DNA of 6,515 bases from Sedimenticola sp. Lineage in GTDB: Bacteria > Pseudomonadota > Gammaproteobacteria > Chromatiales > Chromatiaceae. Numbering within the stretch: the stretch's first letter is position 1; each line of letters begins with the position of its first letter. The notes under the pieces were generated by a model. That model worked only from the letters and a program-made list of their open reading frames with translations. It was not told the origin of the DNA and made no database searches. Both the position numbers and the translations under genes were made by a program. The stretch covers positions 1 through 6,515 of the forward strand of contig JALVUB010000195.1 in NCBI GenBank assembly GCA_027023915.1. Direction: 5' to 3'. Below, in pieces: positions 1-6,333 of the stretch.

Positions 1-362
1 GGCGGCAGGTTCTCCGCTCGCCGCCCTGCCAGCCGCCGGGCGTGCTTGAGGCTGGCAAGCGCATGCACCCAGTGGAAATGACGGGCGATGTCACGGGTTT
101 TGTTTGACTGGAGGCGACCGATAAAGTGCCAGGTTATGGGCAGCCCGGCCAGCGCTTCGATTTTCGGCAGGGCGTCTTGCAGATAGTTCTCGCCGAAATC
201 GTTCTGACCCGCCTCGAAAGCGGCGCGAACCGCATCCGCCGGCTTGGTCTTGCTCACCGCCACAAGGGTAATGGCGGACGGATCCCGTTCACATCTTTGG
301 GCGGCGTTCGCCAACCTGTTCCTAACCTGTGTTAGCCTTTCTGCTATAGGGAAGGTTGCCAT
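1..362 (-). CDS. yggS: YggS/YBL036C-family PLP homeostasis protein, N-terminal 120 residues (gene runs off left edge)
   Basis: This is a pyridoxal 5'-phosphate-binding protein with a fold-type III barrel. The family has no known catalytic turnover and controls the free PLP pool and amino-acid and vitamin B6 homeostasis in the cytoplasm. The reading frame is open from an ATG at 362-360 to the window edge. The product begins MATFPIAERLTQVRNRL, as the E. coli protein does after a short leader. The PLP lysine sits in AVSKTKP (Lys38, equivalent to E. coli Lys36). It is followed by the family signatures GQNDFGENYLQDALPKI and WHFIGRLQSNK. The C-terminal half lies outside the window. The ribosome-binding site is weak (CAGGG about 12 bases upstream). 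The gene is divergent from pilT with a 41-base gap, the same yggS/pilT arrangement as in Pseudomonas, where proC and yggT follow. The family assignment is firm because every key motif in the visible part is intact. Confidence 0.95.
   Translation of the reverse strand, partial: MATFPIAERLTQVRNRLANAAQRCERDPSAITLVAVSKTKPADAVRAAFEAGQNDFGENYLQDALPKIEALAGLPITWHFIGRLQSNKTRDIARHFHWVHALASLKHARRLAGRRAENLP
322..350 (+). promoter_or_regulatory. Candidate promoter for pilTU with an overlapping inverted repeat
   Basis: An extended -10-like element TGCTATAGG (TATAGG at 345-350) lies 17 bases downstream of CTAACC (322-327), a weak -35 match. A start site near 357 would leave a leader of about 47 bases before pilT. 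The -35 region overlaps a perfect 5-bp inverted repeat, CTAAC-ctgt-GTTAG (322-335), that could be an operator or could be chance. The whole element lies inside the first codons of yggS on the other strand. This is read by eye only, and the -35 is poor. Confidence 0.3.
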
Positions 363-391
363 ATGAAGTGTGCGCCCTGGTGCGCGCCAGG

Positions 392-399
392 AAAGGGGG
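392..399 (+). promoter_or_regulatory. Shine-Dalgarno site that fixes the pilT start
   Basis: A purine-rich AAAGGGGG ends 4 bases before the ATG at 404. The frame is open further upstream to a TTG at 356, but that start has no comparable site. Starting at 404 gives MDITELLAFS and 344 residues, the usual PilT beginning and length. Confidence 0.75.
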
Positions 400-403
400 T
401 TTC

Positions 404-1438
404 ATGGATATTACCGAACTTCTCGCCTTCAGCGTCAAGCACAACGCTTCCGACCTGCACCTCTCCGCCGGCCTGCCGCCCATGATCCGGGTGGATGGCG
501 ATGTTCGCCGCATCAACGTGCCGCCGTTGGATCACAAGATGGTCCACTCGCTCATTTATGACATCATGAACGACAAGCAGCGGCGGGACTACGAAGAGTT
601 TCTGGAAGTCGATTTCTCTTTCGAGATTCCAGGCTTGGCCCGCTTCCGGGTCAACGCCTTCAACCAGGACAGAGGCGCGGCGGGGGTGTTTCGTACCATC
701 CCTTCCAAGGTGTGGACCCTGGAGGATCTCAACGCGCCGGCGGTGTTCCGCACCATCTGCGAAAATCCGCGTGGACTGGTGTTGGTGACCGGCCCCACGG
801 GGTCGGGTAAGTCCACCACCCTGGCGGCCATGATCGACTACATCAACGACAATCTCTACGGTCATATTCTTACCATCGAGGATCCCATCGAATTCGTCCA
901 CCAAAGCAAGAAGTGCCTTGTCAACCAACGGGAGGTTCACCGCGACACCCTGGGCTTTTCCGAGGCGCTGCGCTCGGCCCTGCGGGAAGACCCCGACATT
1001 ATCCTGGTGGGCGAATTGCGTGACCTGGAGACCATCCGTCTGGCTCTCACCGCCGCCGAAACCGGTCACCTGGTATTCGGCACCCTCCACACCAGTTCCG
1101 CCGCCAAGACCATCGACCGTATCGTGGACGTTTTCCCCGCGGGCGAGAAGTCCATGGTGCGTTCGATGCTGTCGGAATCCCTGCGGGCGGTTGTCGCCCA
1201 AACCCTGCTGAAGAAGACTGGCGGTGGCCGTATTGCCGCCTGGGAGATCATGATTGGCACCCCGGCCATCCGTAACCTGATCCGTGAGGACAAGGTGGCG
1301 CAGATGTATTCAGCCATCCAGACAGGCCAGGCGGTGGGCATGCAGACACTGGATCAACATTTGCAGGAGTTGGTCAAGAAAGGGTTGGTGAGCCGTCAGG
1401 AAGCGAGGGTTCGGGCACAAAACAAAGAGACGTTCTGA
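404..1438 (+). CDS. pilT: Type IV pilus retraction ATPase PilT
   Basis: PilT is the cytoplasmic hexameric ATPase that depolymerises the type IV pilus at the inner-membrane base through the PilC platform, driving twitching motility and DNA uptake. The 344-residue product equals the usual PilT length. An N-terminal PAS-like domain (about 1-100, with SDLHLSAGLPP at 16-26) is followed by a RecA-like core. The core has Walker A GPTGSGKST (130-138), the Asp box ILTIEDPIEF with catalytic Glu near 159-163, an atypical Walker B DIILVGELRD (198-207) and the His box GHLVFGTLHT (221-230). The C-terminal AIRNLIRE motif (288-295), needed for retraction in known PilTs, is intact. The start at 404 is supported by its ribosome-binding site. 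pilU follows after 37 bases, presumably on the same transcript. All catalytic motifs are present, so it should be active. Confidence 0.98.
   Translation: MDITELLAFSVKHNASDLHLSAGLPPMIRVDGDVRRINVPPLDHKMVHSLIYDIMNDKQRRDYEEFLEVDFSFEIPGLARFRVNAFNQDRGAAGVFRTIPSKVWTLEDLNAPAVFRTICENPRGLVLVTGPTGSGKSTTLAAMIDYINDNLYGHILTIEDPIEFVHQSKKCLVNQREVHRDTLGFSEALRSALREDPDIILVGELRDLETIRLALTAAETGHLVFGTLHTSSAAKTIDRIVDVFPAGEKSMVRSMLSESLRAVVAQTLLKKTGGGRIAAWEIMIGTPAIRNLIREDKVAQMYSAIQTGQAVGMQTLDQHLQELVKKGLVSRQEARVRAQNKETF
408..438 (-). promoter_or_regulatory. Candidate promoter for yggS inside the pilT 5' end
   Basis: On the minus strand TTGACG (433-438) precedes TAATAT (408-413) with a 19-base spacer. Both hexamers resemble sigma-70 elements, but the spacer is longer than the usual 17. 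A transcript would begin near 401 and reach the yggS ATG (362) after about 40 bases. The site falls within pilT codons 2-12. This is by eye and unconfirmed. Confidence 0.35.
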
Positions 1439-1475
1439 TTGACAACATTCAACCTGAGTACAGGGTAAAGAGGAG

Positions 1476-2594
1476 ATGGAGTTCAACGATCTGCTTCGGC
1501 TGATGTCCGACAAAAAGGCGTCGGACCTTTTCATCACGGTGGGTCGGCCGCCCAGCTTGAAGGTGGACGGCCACATCATGCCCGTGGCCAAAACTGTGTT
1601 AAATCCACAGCAGACGCGAGAGCTGGTCTATTCGCTCATGTCGCCTGAACAGCGGGAGGAGTTCCGCCACACCAAGGAGTGCAACTTCGGCATCAGCGCC
1701 GAGGGCATCGGCCGCTTTCGGGTGAGCGCCTTTGTGCAACGCGACGCGGTGGCGATGGTATTGCGTCGTATCGAGACCACTGTCCCCCGCTTCGAGGAAC
1801 TGAGCCTGCCGCCCATCGTCAGGGAGATGGCGATGGTGAAACGGGGTCTCATCATCTTCGTGGGGGCCACGGGAACAGGTAAGTCCACCTCGCTGGCGGC
1901 CATGGTGGGTTATCGCAACAGGCACGGGGACGGGCATATCGTCACTATCGAGGATCCCATCGAATTTCTTCACTCTCACGAAGGCTGCATAGTCAGTCAG
2001 CGTGAGGTGGGCATCGATACAGAGTCTTACGAGGTGGCGCTGAAAAACACCTTGCGCCAGGCGCCCGATGTGATTCTCATCGGCGAGATCCGGACGCGGG
2101 AGGTGATGGAGCACGCCCTGACTTTTGCCGAAACCGGTCACCTGGTGCTCACCACTCTGCACGCCAACAACGCCAACCAGGCGCTCGACCGCATTCTTCA
2201 CTTCTTTCCCGAGGAGCGGAAGTCGCAGGTGTTGATGGACCTTTCGCTGAACCTGAAAGCGGTGTTCGCGCAGCAGCTCATTCCGCGCGCGGACGGCAAG
2301 GGGCGCCAGGTGGCGGTGGAGGTGTTGGTCAACACGCCGCTGATTTCCGACCTGATCCTGAAAGGCCAGATCCACGACATCAAGGCCTTGATGAAGCGCT
2401 CCCGCGAGCACGGCATGATTACTTTCGACCAGGCGCTTTACGAGCTCTACACCCAGGGCAAGATCACCGAGGAAGATGCGCTGAGGCATGCCGATTCGGC
2501 CAACGAGGTGCGGCTGATGATAAAGCTGGGCGACAACACGCCGGGCCGCCGCATGCGCGATCTGGACGCCGCCGCGCTGGTGGACGATTATTGA
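1476..2594 (+). CDS. pilU: PilT-dependent accessory retraction ATPase PilU
   Basis: PilU is a PilT paralogue that assists retraction under load. In the systems studied it works only with PilT present, and in Pseudomonas it affects surface sensing. The 372 residues compare with about 380 in Pseudomonas. Visible motifs are SDLFITVGRPPSLKVDG (16-32), Walker A GATGTGKST (130-138), Asp box IVTIEDPIEF (155-164), Walker B DVILIGEIRT (198-207) and His box GHLVLTTLHA (221-230). In place of PilT's AIRNLIRE it has PLISDLILKG (288-297). A C-terminal tail of about 30 residues after the core, ending in an acidic patch (ALVDDY), is another difference from PilT and is typical of PilU. A purine-rich AAAGAGGAG abuts the ATG, giving short spacing. 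The gene ends 5 bases before the convergent PyrK-like gene's stop. Confidence 0.97.
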   Translation: MEFNDLLRLMSDKKASDLFITVGRPPSLKVDGHIMPVAKTVLNPQQTRELVYSLMSPEQREEFRHTKECNFGISAEGIGRFRVSAFVQRDAVAMVLRRIETTVPRFEELSLPPIVREMAMVKRGLIIFVGATGTGKSTSLAAMVGYRNRHGDGHIVTIEDPIEFLHSHEGCIVSQREVGIDTESYEVALKNTLRQAPDVILIGEIRTREVMEHALTFAETGHLVLTTLHANNANQALDRILHFFPEERKSQVLMDLSLNLKAVFAQQLIPRADGKGRQVAVEVLVNTPLISDLILKGQIHDIKALMKRSREHGMITFDQALYELYTQGKITEEDALRHADSANEVRLMIKLGDNTPGRRMRDLDAAALVDDY

Positions 2595-2599
2595 TCCGC

Positions 2600-3469
2600 T
2601 CAGGCGAAAACCCGGTAACCATCGAACACCGGCCCGTCCACGCAGACCCGCTGCATGGCCGGGCCGGTTTCCGTCTGTACCTCCACCACGCAGCCGGCGC
2701 AGCCGCCCACGCCGCAGGCCATGAACTCCTCCAGCGAGACCTGCACCGGCAGATCGTATTCCCGCGCCAGCGCCACCACCGCCTCCAGCATGGGGTGGGG
2801 GCCGCAGGCGAAGAGGGCCACCTCCTTTCTCTCCTCCGGTTCCAGCGCCTCCAGCCAGGCGCGGGCCAGGTCGGTGACATAGCCGCGGAAGACCCCCGGC
2901 ATCGGCCGGGTGCTGGCCAGCCGGCAGGGAACGCCCCAGGACTCCAGCAGCGGATGGGTGGCGACCAGGTCGCGCGGCACCCCGGCCACCGGCAGCAGGG
3001 AGTCCTGCGGCTCGAAGGGGAAGGGCACCTCGGAACCGAGGATCACGAGAGGTTCCAGGTCGTCCGCGCGGCCTTGGGCGGATAGTTGTTCGGCAAGAAA
3101 CACCATGGGCGGCATGCCCACGCCGCCGCCGATGAGCAGCGGGCGGCGGTGGTTCACCTCGAAGGGGCGGCCGACGGGGCCGAGCAGGCTGACGCGGTCG
3201 CCCGGCTGCTTCTCCGCCAGCAGGGCGGTGCCCTTGCCCACCACCTTGTAGAGCAGCTCCACCCACCCCTCCTGGGGCGAGACCCGCTGGATGGAGATGG
3301 GGCGGCGCAGGGGCAGCAGCGGGTCCACGGTGAGATGGACGAACTGGCCGGGCCGGGCGGCGCGGGCGCACTTGGGCGCCTCCAGGCGCAGCACGAACTG
3401 GTCGCCCGGCCAGGCCCGGTGGTCCAGCACGGGCGCCTCTTCCAGGAAGATTGTGTCGCGGTGGTTCAT
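2600..3469 (-). CDS. pyrK: PyrK-like dihydroorotate dehydrogenase electron-transfer subunit (FAD, NAD and [2Fe-2S] binding)
   Basis: This 289-residue protein is a ferredoxin-reductase-type flavoprotein of the PyrK family. In class 1B dihydroorotate dehydrogenases PyrK passes electrons from PyrD's FMN through [2Fe-2S] and FAD to NAD+. Visible motifs in order are FAD-binding RPISI (56-60), glycine-rich GGGVGMPPM (114-122), nucleotide-binding CGPHPML (222-228), and the PyrK-type cluster ligands Cys252, Cys257, Cys260 and Cys276 (CGVGGCAGC, then RVC). All four cysteines are present, so it looks functional. The ATG at 3469 overlaps the upstream pyrX stop by 4 bases (ATGA). Its ribosome-binding site is weak, so coupling to pyrX translation is likely. 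No pyrD lies nearby. Gammaproteobacteria usually use the quinone-linked class 2 PyrD, which needs no PyrK, so the partner here is unknown. It could instead serve another oxidoreductase. The family call is firm, the physiological role is not. Confidence 0.88.
   Translation of the reverse strand: MNHRDTIFLEEAPVLDHRAWPGDQFVLRLEAPKCARAARPGQFVHLTVDPLLPLRRPISIQRVSPQEGWVELLYKVVGKGTALLAEKQPGDRVSLLGPVGRPFEVNHRRPLLIGGGVGMPPMVFLAEQLSAQGRADDLEPLVILGSEVPFPFEPQDSLLPVAGVPRDLVATHPLLESWGVPCRLASTRPMPGVFRGYVTDLARAWLEALEPEERKEVALFACGPHPMLEAVVALAREYDLPVQVSLEEFMACGVGGCAGCVVEVQTETGPAMQRVCVDGPVFDGYRVFA
2628..2668 (+). terminator. Weak hairpin that could end pilTU transcription
   Basis: A perfect 9-bp inverted repeat, ACCGGCCCG (2628-2636) and CGGGCCGGT (2660-2668), encloses a 23-base loop and is followed by only TTT on the plus strand. 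It starts 34 bases after the pilU stop, inside the 3' part of the PyrK-like gene. The short T tract and long loop make it a poor intrinsic terminator. GC-rich coding sequence produces such repeats by chance. Confidence 0.2.
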
Positions 3470-4758
3470 GGTTCCAAAGAGTGAGTGACGCGGCCCTCGA
3501 AAAGGGTGTGGGTGACCCGGCCGCGGAACTCCCAGCCGTCGAAGGGGGTGTTGCGGCCGGCGCTGGCCATCTCGCCGGCGTGGAAGCGCCAGACCGCTTC
3601 GGGATCGAAGATGCAGAGGTCGGCGCCGGCGCCGGGCGCCAGGTGGCCCAGCTCCAGCCCCAGCACCCGCGCGGGCGCGGCGGTGAGGCAGGCGATGGCC
3701 TGGGGCAGCGCCAGCACCTTCTCCTCCACCAGCTTGAGGGTCAGCGGCAGCAGGGTCTCCAGGCCGGAGATGCCGGGCGCGGTGGCGGGGAAGGGCTGCT
3801 CCTTGGCGTCCGCCTCGTGGGGCTGGTGGTCGGAACAGATCACCTCGATCTCCCCCTCCGCCACCGCCTGGCGCAACCGCTCGCGGTCGGCGTGGGTGCG
3901 CAGGGGCGGGTCCACCCGGCACTCGGCGCGGAAGCCGTCCACGTCGGTCTCCATGAGAAAGAGCTGGTGGATGGCGACGTCGGCGCTCACCCGGCGGCTG
4001 CCGGCGCGCGCCCGCGCGATCATCTCGGCGGCGCGCCCGGTGGAGAGGGTGTGGAAGTGGCTGCGGCAGCCGGTGTGCTCGGTGAGCGCCAGGTCGCGCG
4101 CCACCGCCACCGTCTCCGCCGCGGCGGGGATGCCGGGCAGCCCCAGGCGGGTGGCCACCGCCCCCTCGTGGACCACGCCCCTCCCCTTGAGGTGGGGGTC
4201 CTCGCTGCAGAGCAGCACCGGCAGGTCGAAGGTGGTGGCGTACTCCATGGCGCGCCGCGCCACCAGGGTGCTGGCCAGGGGATTGCGCCCGTTGCTCACC
4301 GCCACGCAGCCCGAGGCGGCCAGGGCGCCCATCTCGGCGAGCTGCTCGCCCGCCAGTCCCTGGGTGAGGGCACCCACCGCCAGCACCCGCGCCCGCCCGC
4401 ACGCCTTGGCGCGGCGGCGGATCAGCTCCCACACCGCCGGGGTGTCGATCACCGGCTCGGTCTGGGGCATGCAGACCAGGGTGGTGATGCCGCCGCGGGC
4501 GGCGGCGCGGGTCTCGCTGTCGATGGTGGCCTTGTGCTCGAAGCCGGGTTCGCGCAGGTAGGCGCCCAGGTCGATGAGGCCGGGGCAGACCACCCGGCCG
4601 CCGGCGTCGATCACCTGGTCGGCCTGGAAGCCGTCGGGGGCGCTGCCCACCGCCGCCACCCTGCCGTCGGCCAGCCAGAGGTCGAGCCGGTCGTCGATGC
4701 CGTTGGCGGGGTCGATGAGCCGGCCGCCGCGGACATGGATTCTGGGAATCTCCTTCAT
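3466..4758 (-). CDS. pyrX: Non-catalytic dihydroorotase homologue (PyrX / PyrC') partnering aspartate transcarbamoylase
   Basis: This 430-residue amidohydrolase-fold protein resembles type I dihydroorotase but has lost its metal site. The active-site HxH of true enzymes is replaced by GAY (Gly65 and Tyr67 in DLGAYLREPG). The bridging Lys or Asp position is Asn156 (VAVSNG). The histidine before the CED-type motif is Cys184, and the next histidine is Thr237 (HFHTLST). Only the catalytic Asp310 (CSDHQPH) remains. In Pseudomonas a comparable inactive PyrC' is required to assemble the PyrB dodecamer, and I infer the same role here. A real PyrC should then be encoded elsewhere. The start at 4758 overlaps the pyrB stop by ATGA and has a strong GGAGG 6 bases upstream. 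Automated annotation would probably call this dihydroorotase (pyrC), which the missing ligands contradict. Confidence 0.92.
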   Translation of the reverse strand: MKEIPRIHVRGGRLIDPANGIDDRLDLWLADGRVAAVGSAPDGFQADQVIDAGGRVVCPGLIDLGAYLREPGFEHKATIDSETRAAARGGITTLVCMPQTEPVIDTPAVWELIRRRAKACGRARVLAVGALTQGLAGEQLAEMGALAASGCVAVSNGRNPLASTLVARRAMEYATTFDLPVLLCSEDPHLKGRGVVHEGAVATRLGLPGIPAAAETVAVARDLALTEHTGCRSHFHTLSTGRAAEMIARARAGSRRVSADVAIHQLFLMETDVDGFRAECRVDPPLRTHADRERLRQAVAEGEIEVICSDHQPHEADAKEQPFPATAPGISGLETLLPLTLKLVEEKVLALPQAIACLTAAPARVLGLELGHLAPGAGADLCIFDPEAVWRFHAGEMASAGRNTPFDGWEFRGRVTHTLFEGRVTHSLEP

Positions 4759-5723
4759 GCCTCGCCTCCGCGCGCGCCGAGGATCATGGACATCACCGCC
4801 ATGCGCACCGCAATGCCGTGGCTCACCTGTTGCAGGATCACCGAGCGCGGCCCGTCGGCCACCTCGGAGGCCATCTCGATCCCCCGGTTGATGGGGCCGG
4901 GGTGCATGACGATGGCGTCGGGTTTGGCCCGCTCCAGCCGCTTCTCGGTGAGGCCGTAGCGCTGGAAGTACTCGTGGGCCGAGGGGAGCAGCGCCCCTTC
5001 CATGCGCTCGCGCTGAAGGCGCAGCATGATCACCACGTCCACATCCTCCAGGCCGGCGTCCAGGTCGTGGTAGACGTGCACGCCCAGGCTGCGCGCCTCG
5101 GCGGGGATCAGGGTGCAGGGGCCGATGATGCGCACCTCGGTGACCCCCAGGGTGTTGAGGGCCATGATCTGGGAGCGCGCCACCCGCGAGTGCTGGATGT
5201 CGCCGACGATGGCCACCCGCAAGGGGACGAAGTCGCCCTTGTAGCGGCGGATGGTGAACATGTCGAGCATCGCCTGGGTGGGGTGGGCGTGCCAGCCGTC
5301 GCCGGCGTTGATGACGCTGACGCCGGGGGCGACGTGGCGGGCGATGAAATGGGCGGCGCCGGAGTGGGCGTGGCGCACCACGAAGAGGTCGCTGTGCATC
5401 GCCTCGAGGTTGCGCAGGGTGTCGAGGAGGGTTTCGCCCTTGGAGGTGGCGGAGACGCTGACGTTGAAGTTGATGACGTCGGCGGAGAGCAGCTTGGCGG
5501 CCAGCTCGAAGGTGGTGCGGGTGCGGGTGCTGTTTTCGAAGAAGAGGTTGGTGACGATGCGCCCGCGCAGCAGGGGCACCTTCTTCACCTGGCGGCCGGG
5601 GAGCACGGCGAAGGATTCGGCGATGTCGAGAATGCGCTCCAGGTGCTCGCGCCCCAGCCCCTCGATGGAGAGAAAGTGGCGCAGTTCGCCGGCTTCGTTG
5701 AGCTGGAGATCATCGCCCTTCAT
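4755..5723 (-). CDS. pyrB: Aspartate carbamoyltransferase catalytic subunit
   Basis: PyrB condenses carbamoyl phosphate with L-aspartate to N-carbamoyl-aspartate, the committed step of pyrimidine synthesis. The 322 residues include the carbamoyl-phosphate loop FFENSTRTRTTFE (61-73), the SATSKGET loop (91-98, equivalent to the E. coli 80s loop with its Lys84), HPTQAMLDMFT (147-157), the aspartate-binding RLQRER segment (235-240) and HPGPINRG (274-281). All catalytic residues I can identify are present. No pyrI regulatory-chain gene is near. Instead a degenerate dihydroorotase follows directly, which points to a class A, Pseudomonas-type enzyme. The ATG at 5723 overlaps the pyrR stop by 4 bases, and GAGGG 7 bases upstream gives a good ribosome-binding site. 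The extended N-terminus before the conserved FLSIEGL fits this PyrB class. Confidence 0.97.
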   Translation of the reverse strand: MKGDDLQLNEAGELRHFLSIEGLGREHLERILDIAESFAVLPGRQVKKVPLLRGRIVTNLFFENSTRTRTTFELAAKLLSADVINFNVSVSATSKGETLLDTLRNLEAMHSDLFVVRHAHSGAAHFIARHVAPGVSVINAGDGWHAHPTQAMLDMFTIRRYKGDFVPLRVAIVGDIQHSRVARSQIMALNTLGVTEVRIIGPCTLIPAEARSLGVHVYHDLDAGLEDVDVVIMLRLQRERMEGALLPSAHEYFQRYGLTEKRLERAKPDAIVMHPGPINRGIEMASEVADGPRSVILQQVSHGIAVRMAVMSMILGARGGEA

Positions 5724-6259
5724 GCCGGTTCCCTCGCGCCGGGATGACGGCTGATGCGCAGCTCCAGGGGCTCGGGACCGAGCAGCCGGATGTGTTCGTC
5801 TTTCGCCAGCGGGGGTTCCAGGCCCGCCACGTCGGGCTGGACGGGCAGCTCGCGGCCACTGCGCTCGATGAGGGTGACGAGCAGGATGGAGGCGGGGCGG
5901 CCGAAGTCGAAGATCTCGTTCATGGCGGCGCGCACGGTGCGGCCCGACTGGATGACATCGTCCACCAGGATGATGTGGCGCTCTTCCACTTCGAAGGGGA
6001 TGCGGGAGGGCCTGACCTGGGGGTTCATGCCGATGCGGGTGAAGTCGTCGCGGTAGAAGCTGATGTCGAGCTCGCCCAGGGGGGGGGTGATGCCGAGCAG
6101 GGGCTGGAGCTGGCGCGCCACCCAGACGCCGCCGGTGTGGATGCCCACCATGGCGGGATCGTCGATGCCGCGCTCGGCAAGCTGCTGGCGGGTGAGACGG
6201 GCCATGCCCTGGATCAGATCCAGGATGGCGTCGTGCTGCATGAAGACGCGGCCGTTCAT
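5720..6259 (-). CDS. pyrR: Bifunctional pyr operon regulator / uracil phosphoribosyltransferase PyrR
   Basis: PyrR belongs to the type I phosphoribosyltransferase family. In Bacillus it binds pyr mRNA to control attenuation and also makes UMP from uracil and PRPP. In Pseudomonas it is tied to pyrimidine-dependent control of the pyr genes, although the mechanism there is less clear. The 179 residues show VGIHTGGVW (38-46), DISFYRDDF (65-73), the PRPP loop IILVDDVIQSGRT (96-108) and FGRPASI (119-125). The Bacillus KTRG motif reads HTGG, as I recall it does in pseudomonads. The ATG at 6259 is preferred over the Met at codon 7, which has no upstream purine site. Even so, the site for 6259 is only a distant GGGGA or a close AGG. 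It is the first gene of a four-gene overlapping operon. Codons 58-61 contain a run of nine C. Confidence 0.95.
   Translation of the reverse strand: MNGRVFMQHDAILDLIQGMARLTRQQLAERGIDDPAMVGIHTGGVWVARQLQPLLGITPPLGELDISFYRDDFTRIGMNPQVRPSRIPFEVEERHIILVDDVIQSGRTVRAAMNEIFDFGRPASILLVTLIERSGRELPVQPDVAGLEPPLAKDEHIRLLGPEPLELRISRHPGAREPA
6079..6087 (-). repeat. Nine-base homopolymer (C9 on the coding strand) in pyrR
   Basis: Nine consecutive G on the plus strand encode part of Thr-Pro-Pro-Leu in pyrR. It is the longest mononucleotide run I noticed in the window and is a plausible slippage site. The frame is intact in this copy. Confidence 0.9.
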
Positions 6260-6286
6260 GGGCCTGCGGTCCCCATCCGTTTCGTT

Positions 6287-6310
6287 TGTCGGGCTGAAGC
6301 CCGACCTACG
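6287..6310 (-). repeat. REP-like hairpin, copy 1 (GTAG head on the minus strand)
   Basis: The core GTCGGGCTGAAGCCCGAC is a perfect palindrome with 8-bp arms and a 2-base loop, flanked by CTACG (GTAG read on the minus strand). A GTAG tetranucleotide plus an imperfect or perfect palindrome is the layout of REP elements mobilised by RAYT transposases. It sits 28 bases upstream of the pyrR start. Confidence 0.75.
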
Positions 6311-6333
6311 GCCATGACAGACGTTGCCTTCCT

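Noticed and set aside
356..403. TTG start 48 bases upstream for PilT
   Set aside because: The added residues are not PilT-like. The ATG at 404 has a strong ribosome-binding site and gives the standard 344-residue length.
1599..3371. 590-codon minus-strand frame across pilU and the PyrK-like gene
   Set aside because: It is a shadow frame: low-complexity sequence over two genes whose true frames carry complete motifs.
3470..4432. N-terminal extension of the PyrK-like frame reaching 610 codons
   Set aside because: The extension is Pro/Gly/Arg-rich out-of-frame sequence over pyrX. Homology to PyrK begins just after the ATG at 3469, which also forms the ATGA junction.
3451..4959. 502-codon open frame on the plus strand opposite pyrX and pyrB
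   Set aside because: It lies opposite two genes with intact family motifs. Its translation is low-complexity Gly/Ala/His/Val, typical of the complement of GC-rich codons. No recognisable domain.
6287..6310. REP hairpin copy 1 read as an intrinsic terminator for ruvX or an attenuator for pyrR
   Set aside because: On the transcribed (minus-strand) sense the stem is followed by AAACG, not a U tract.
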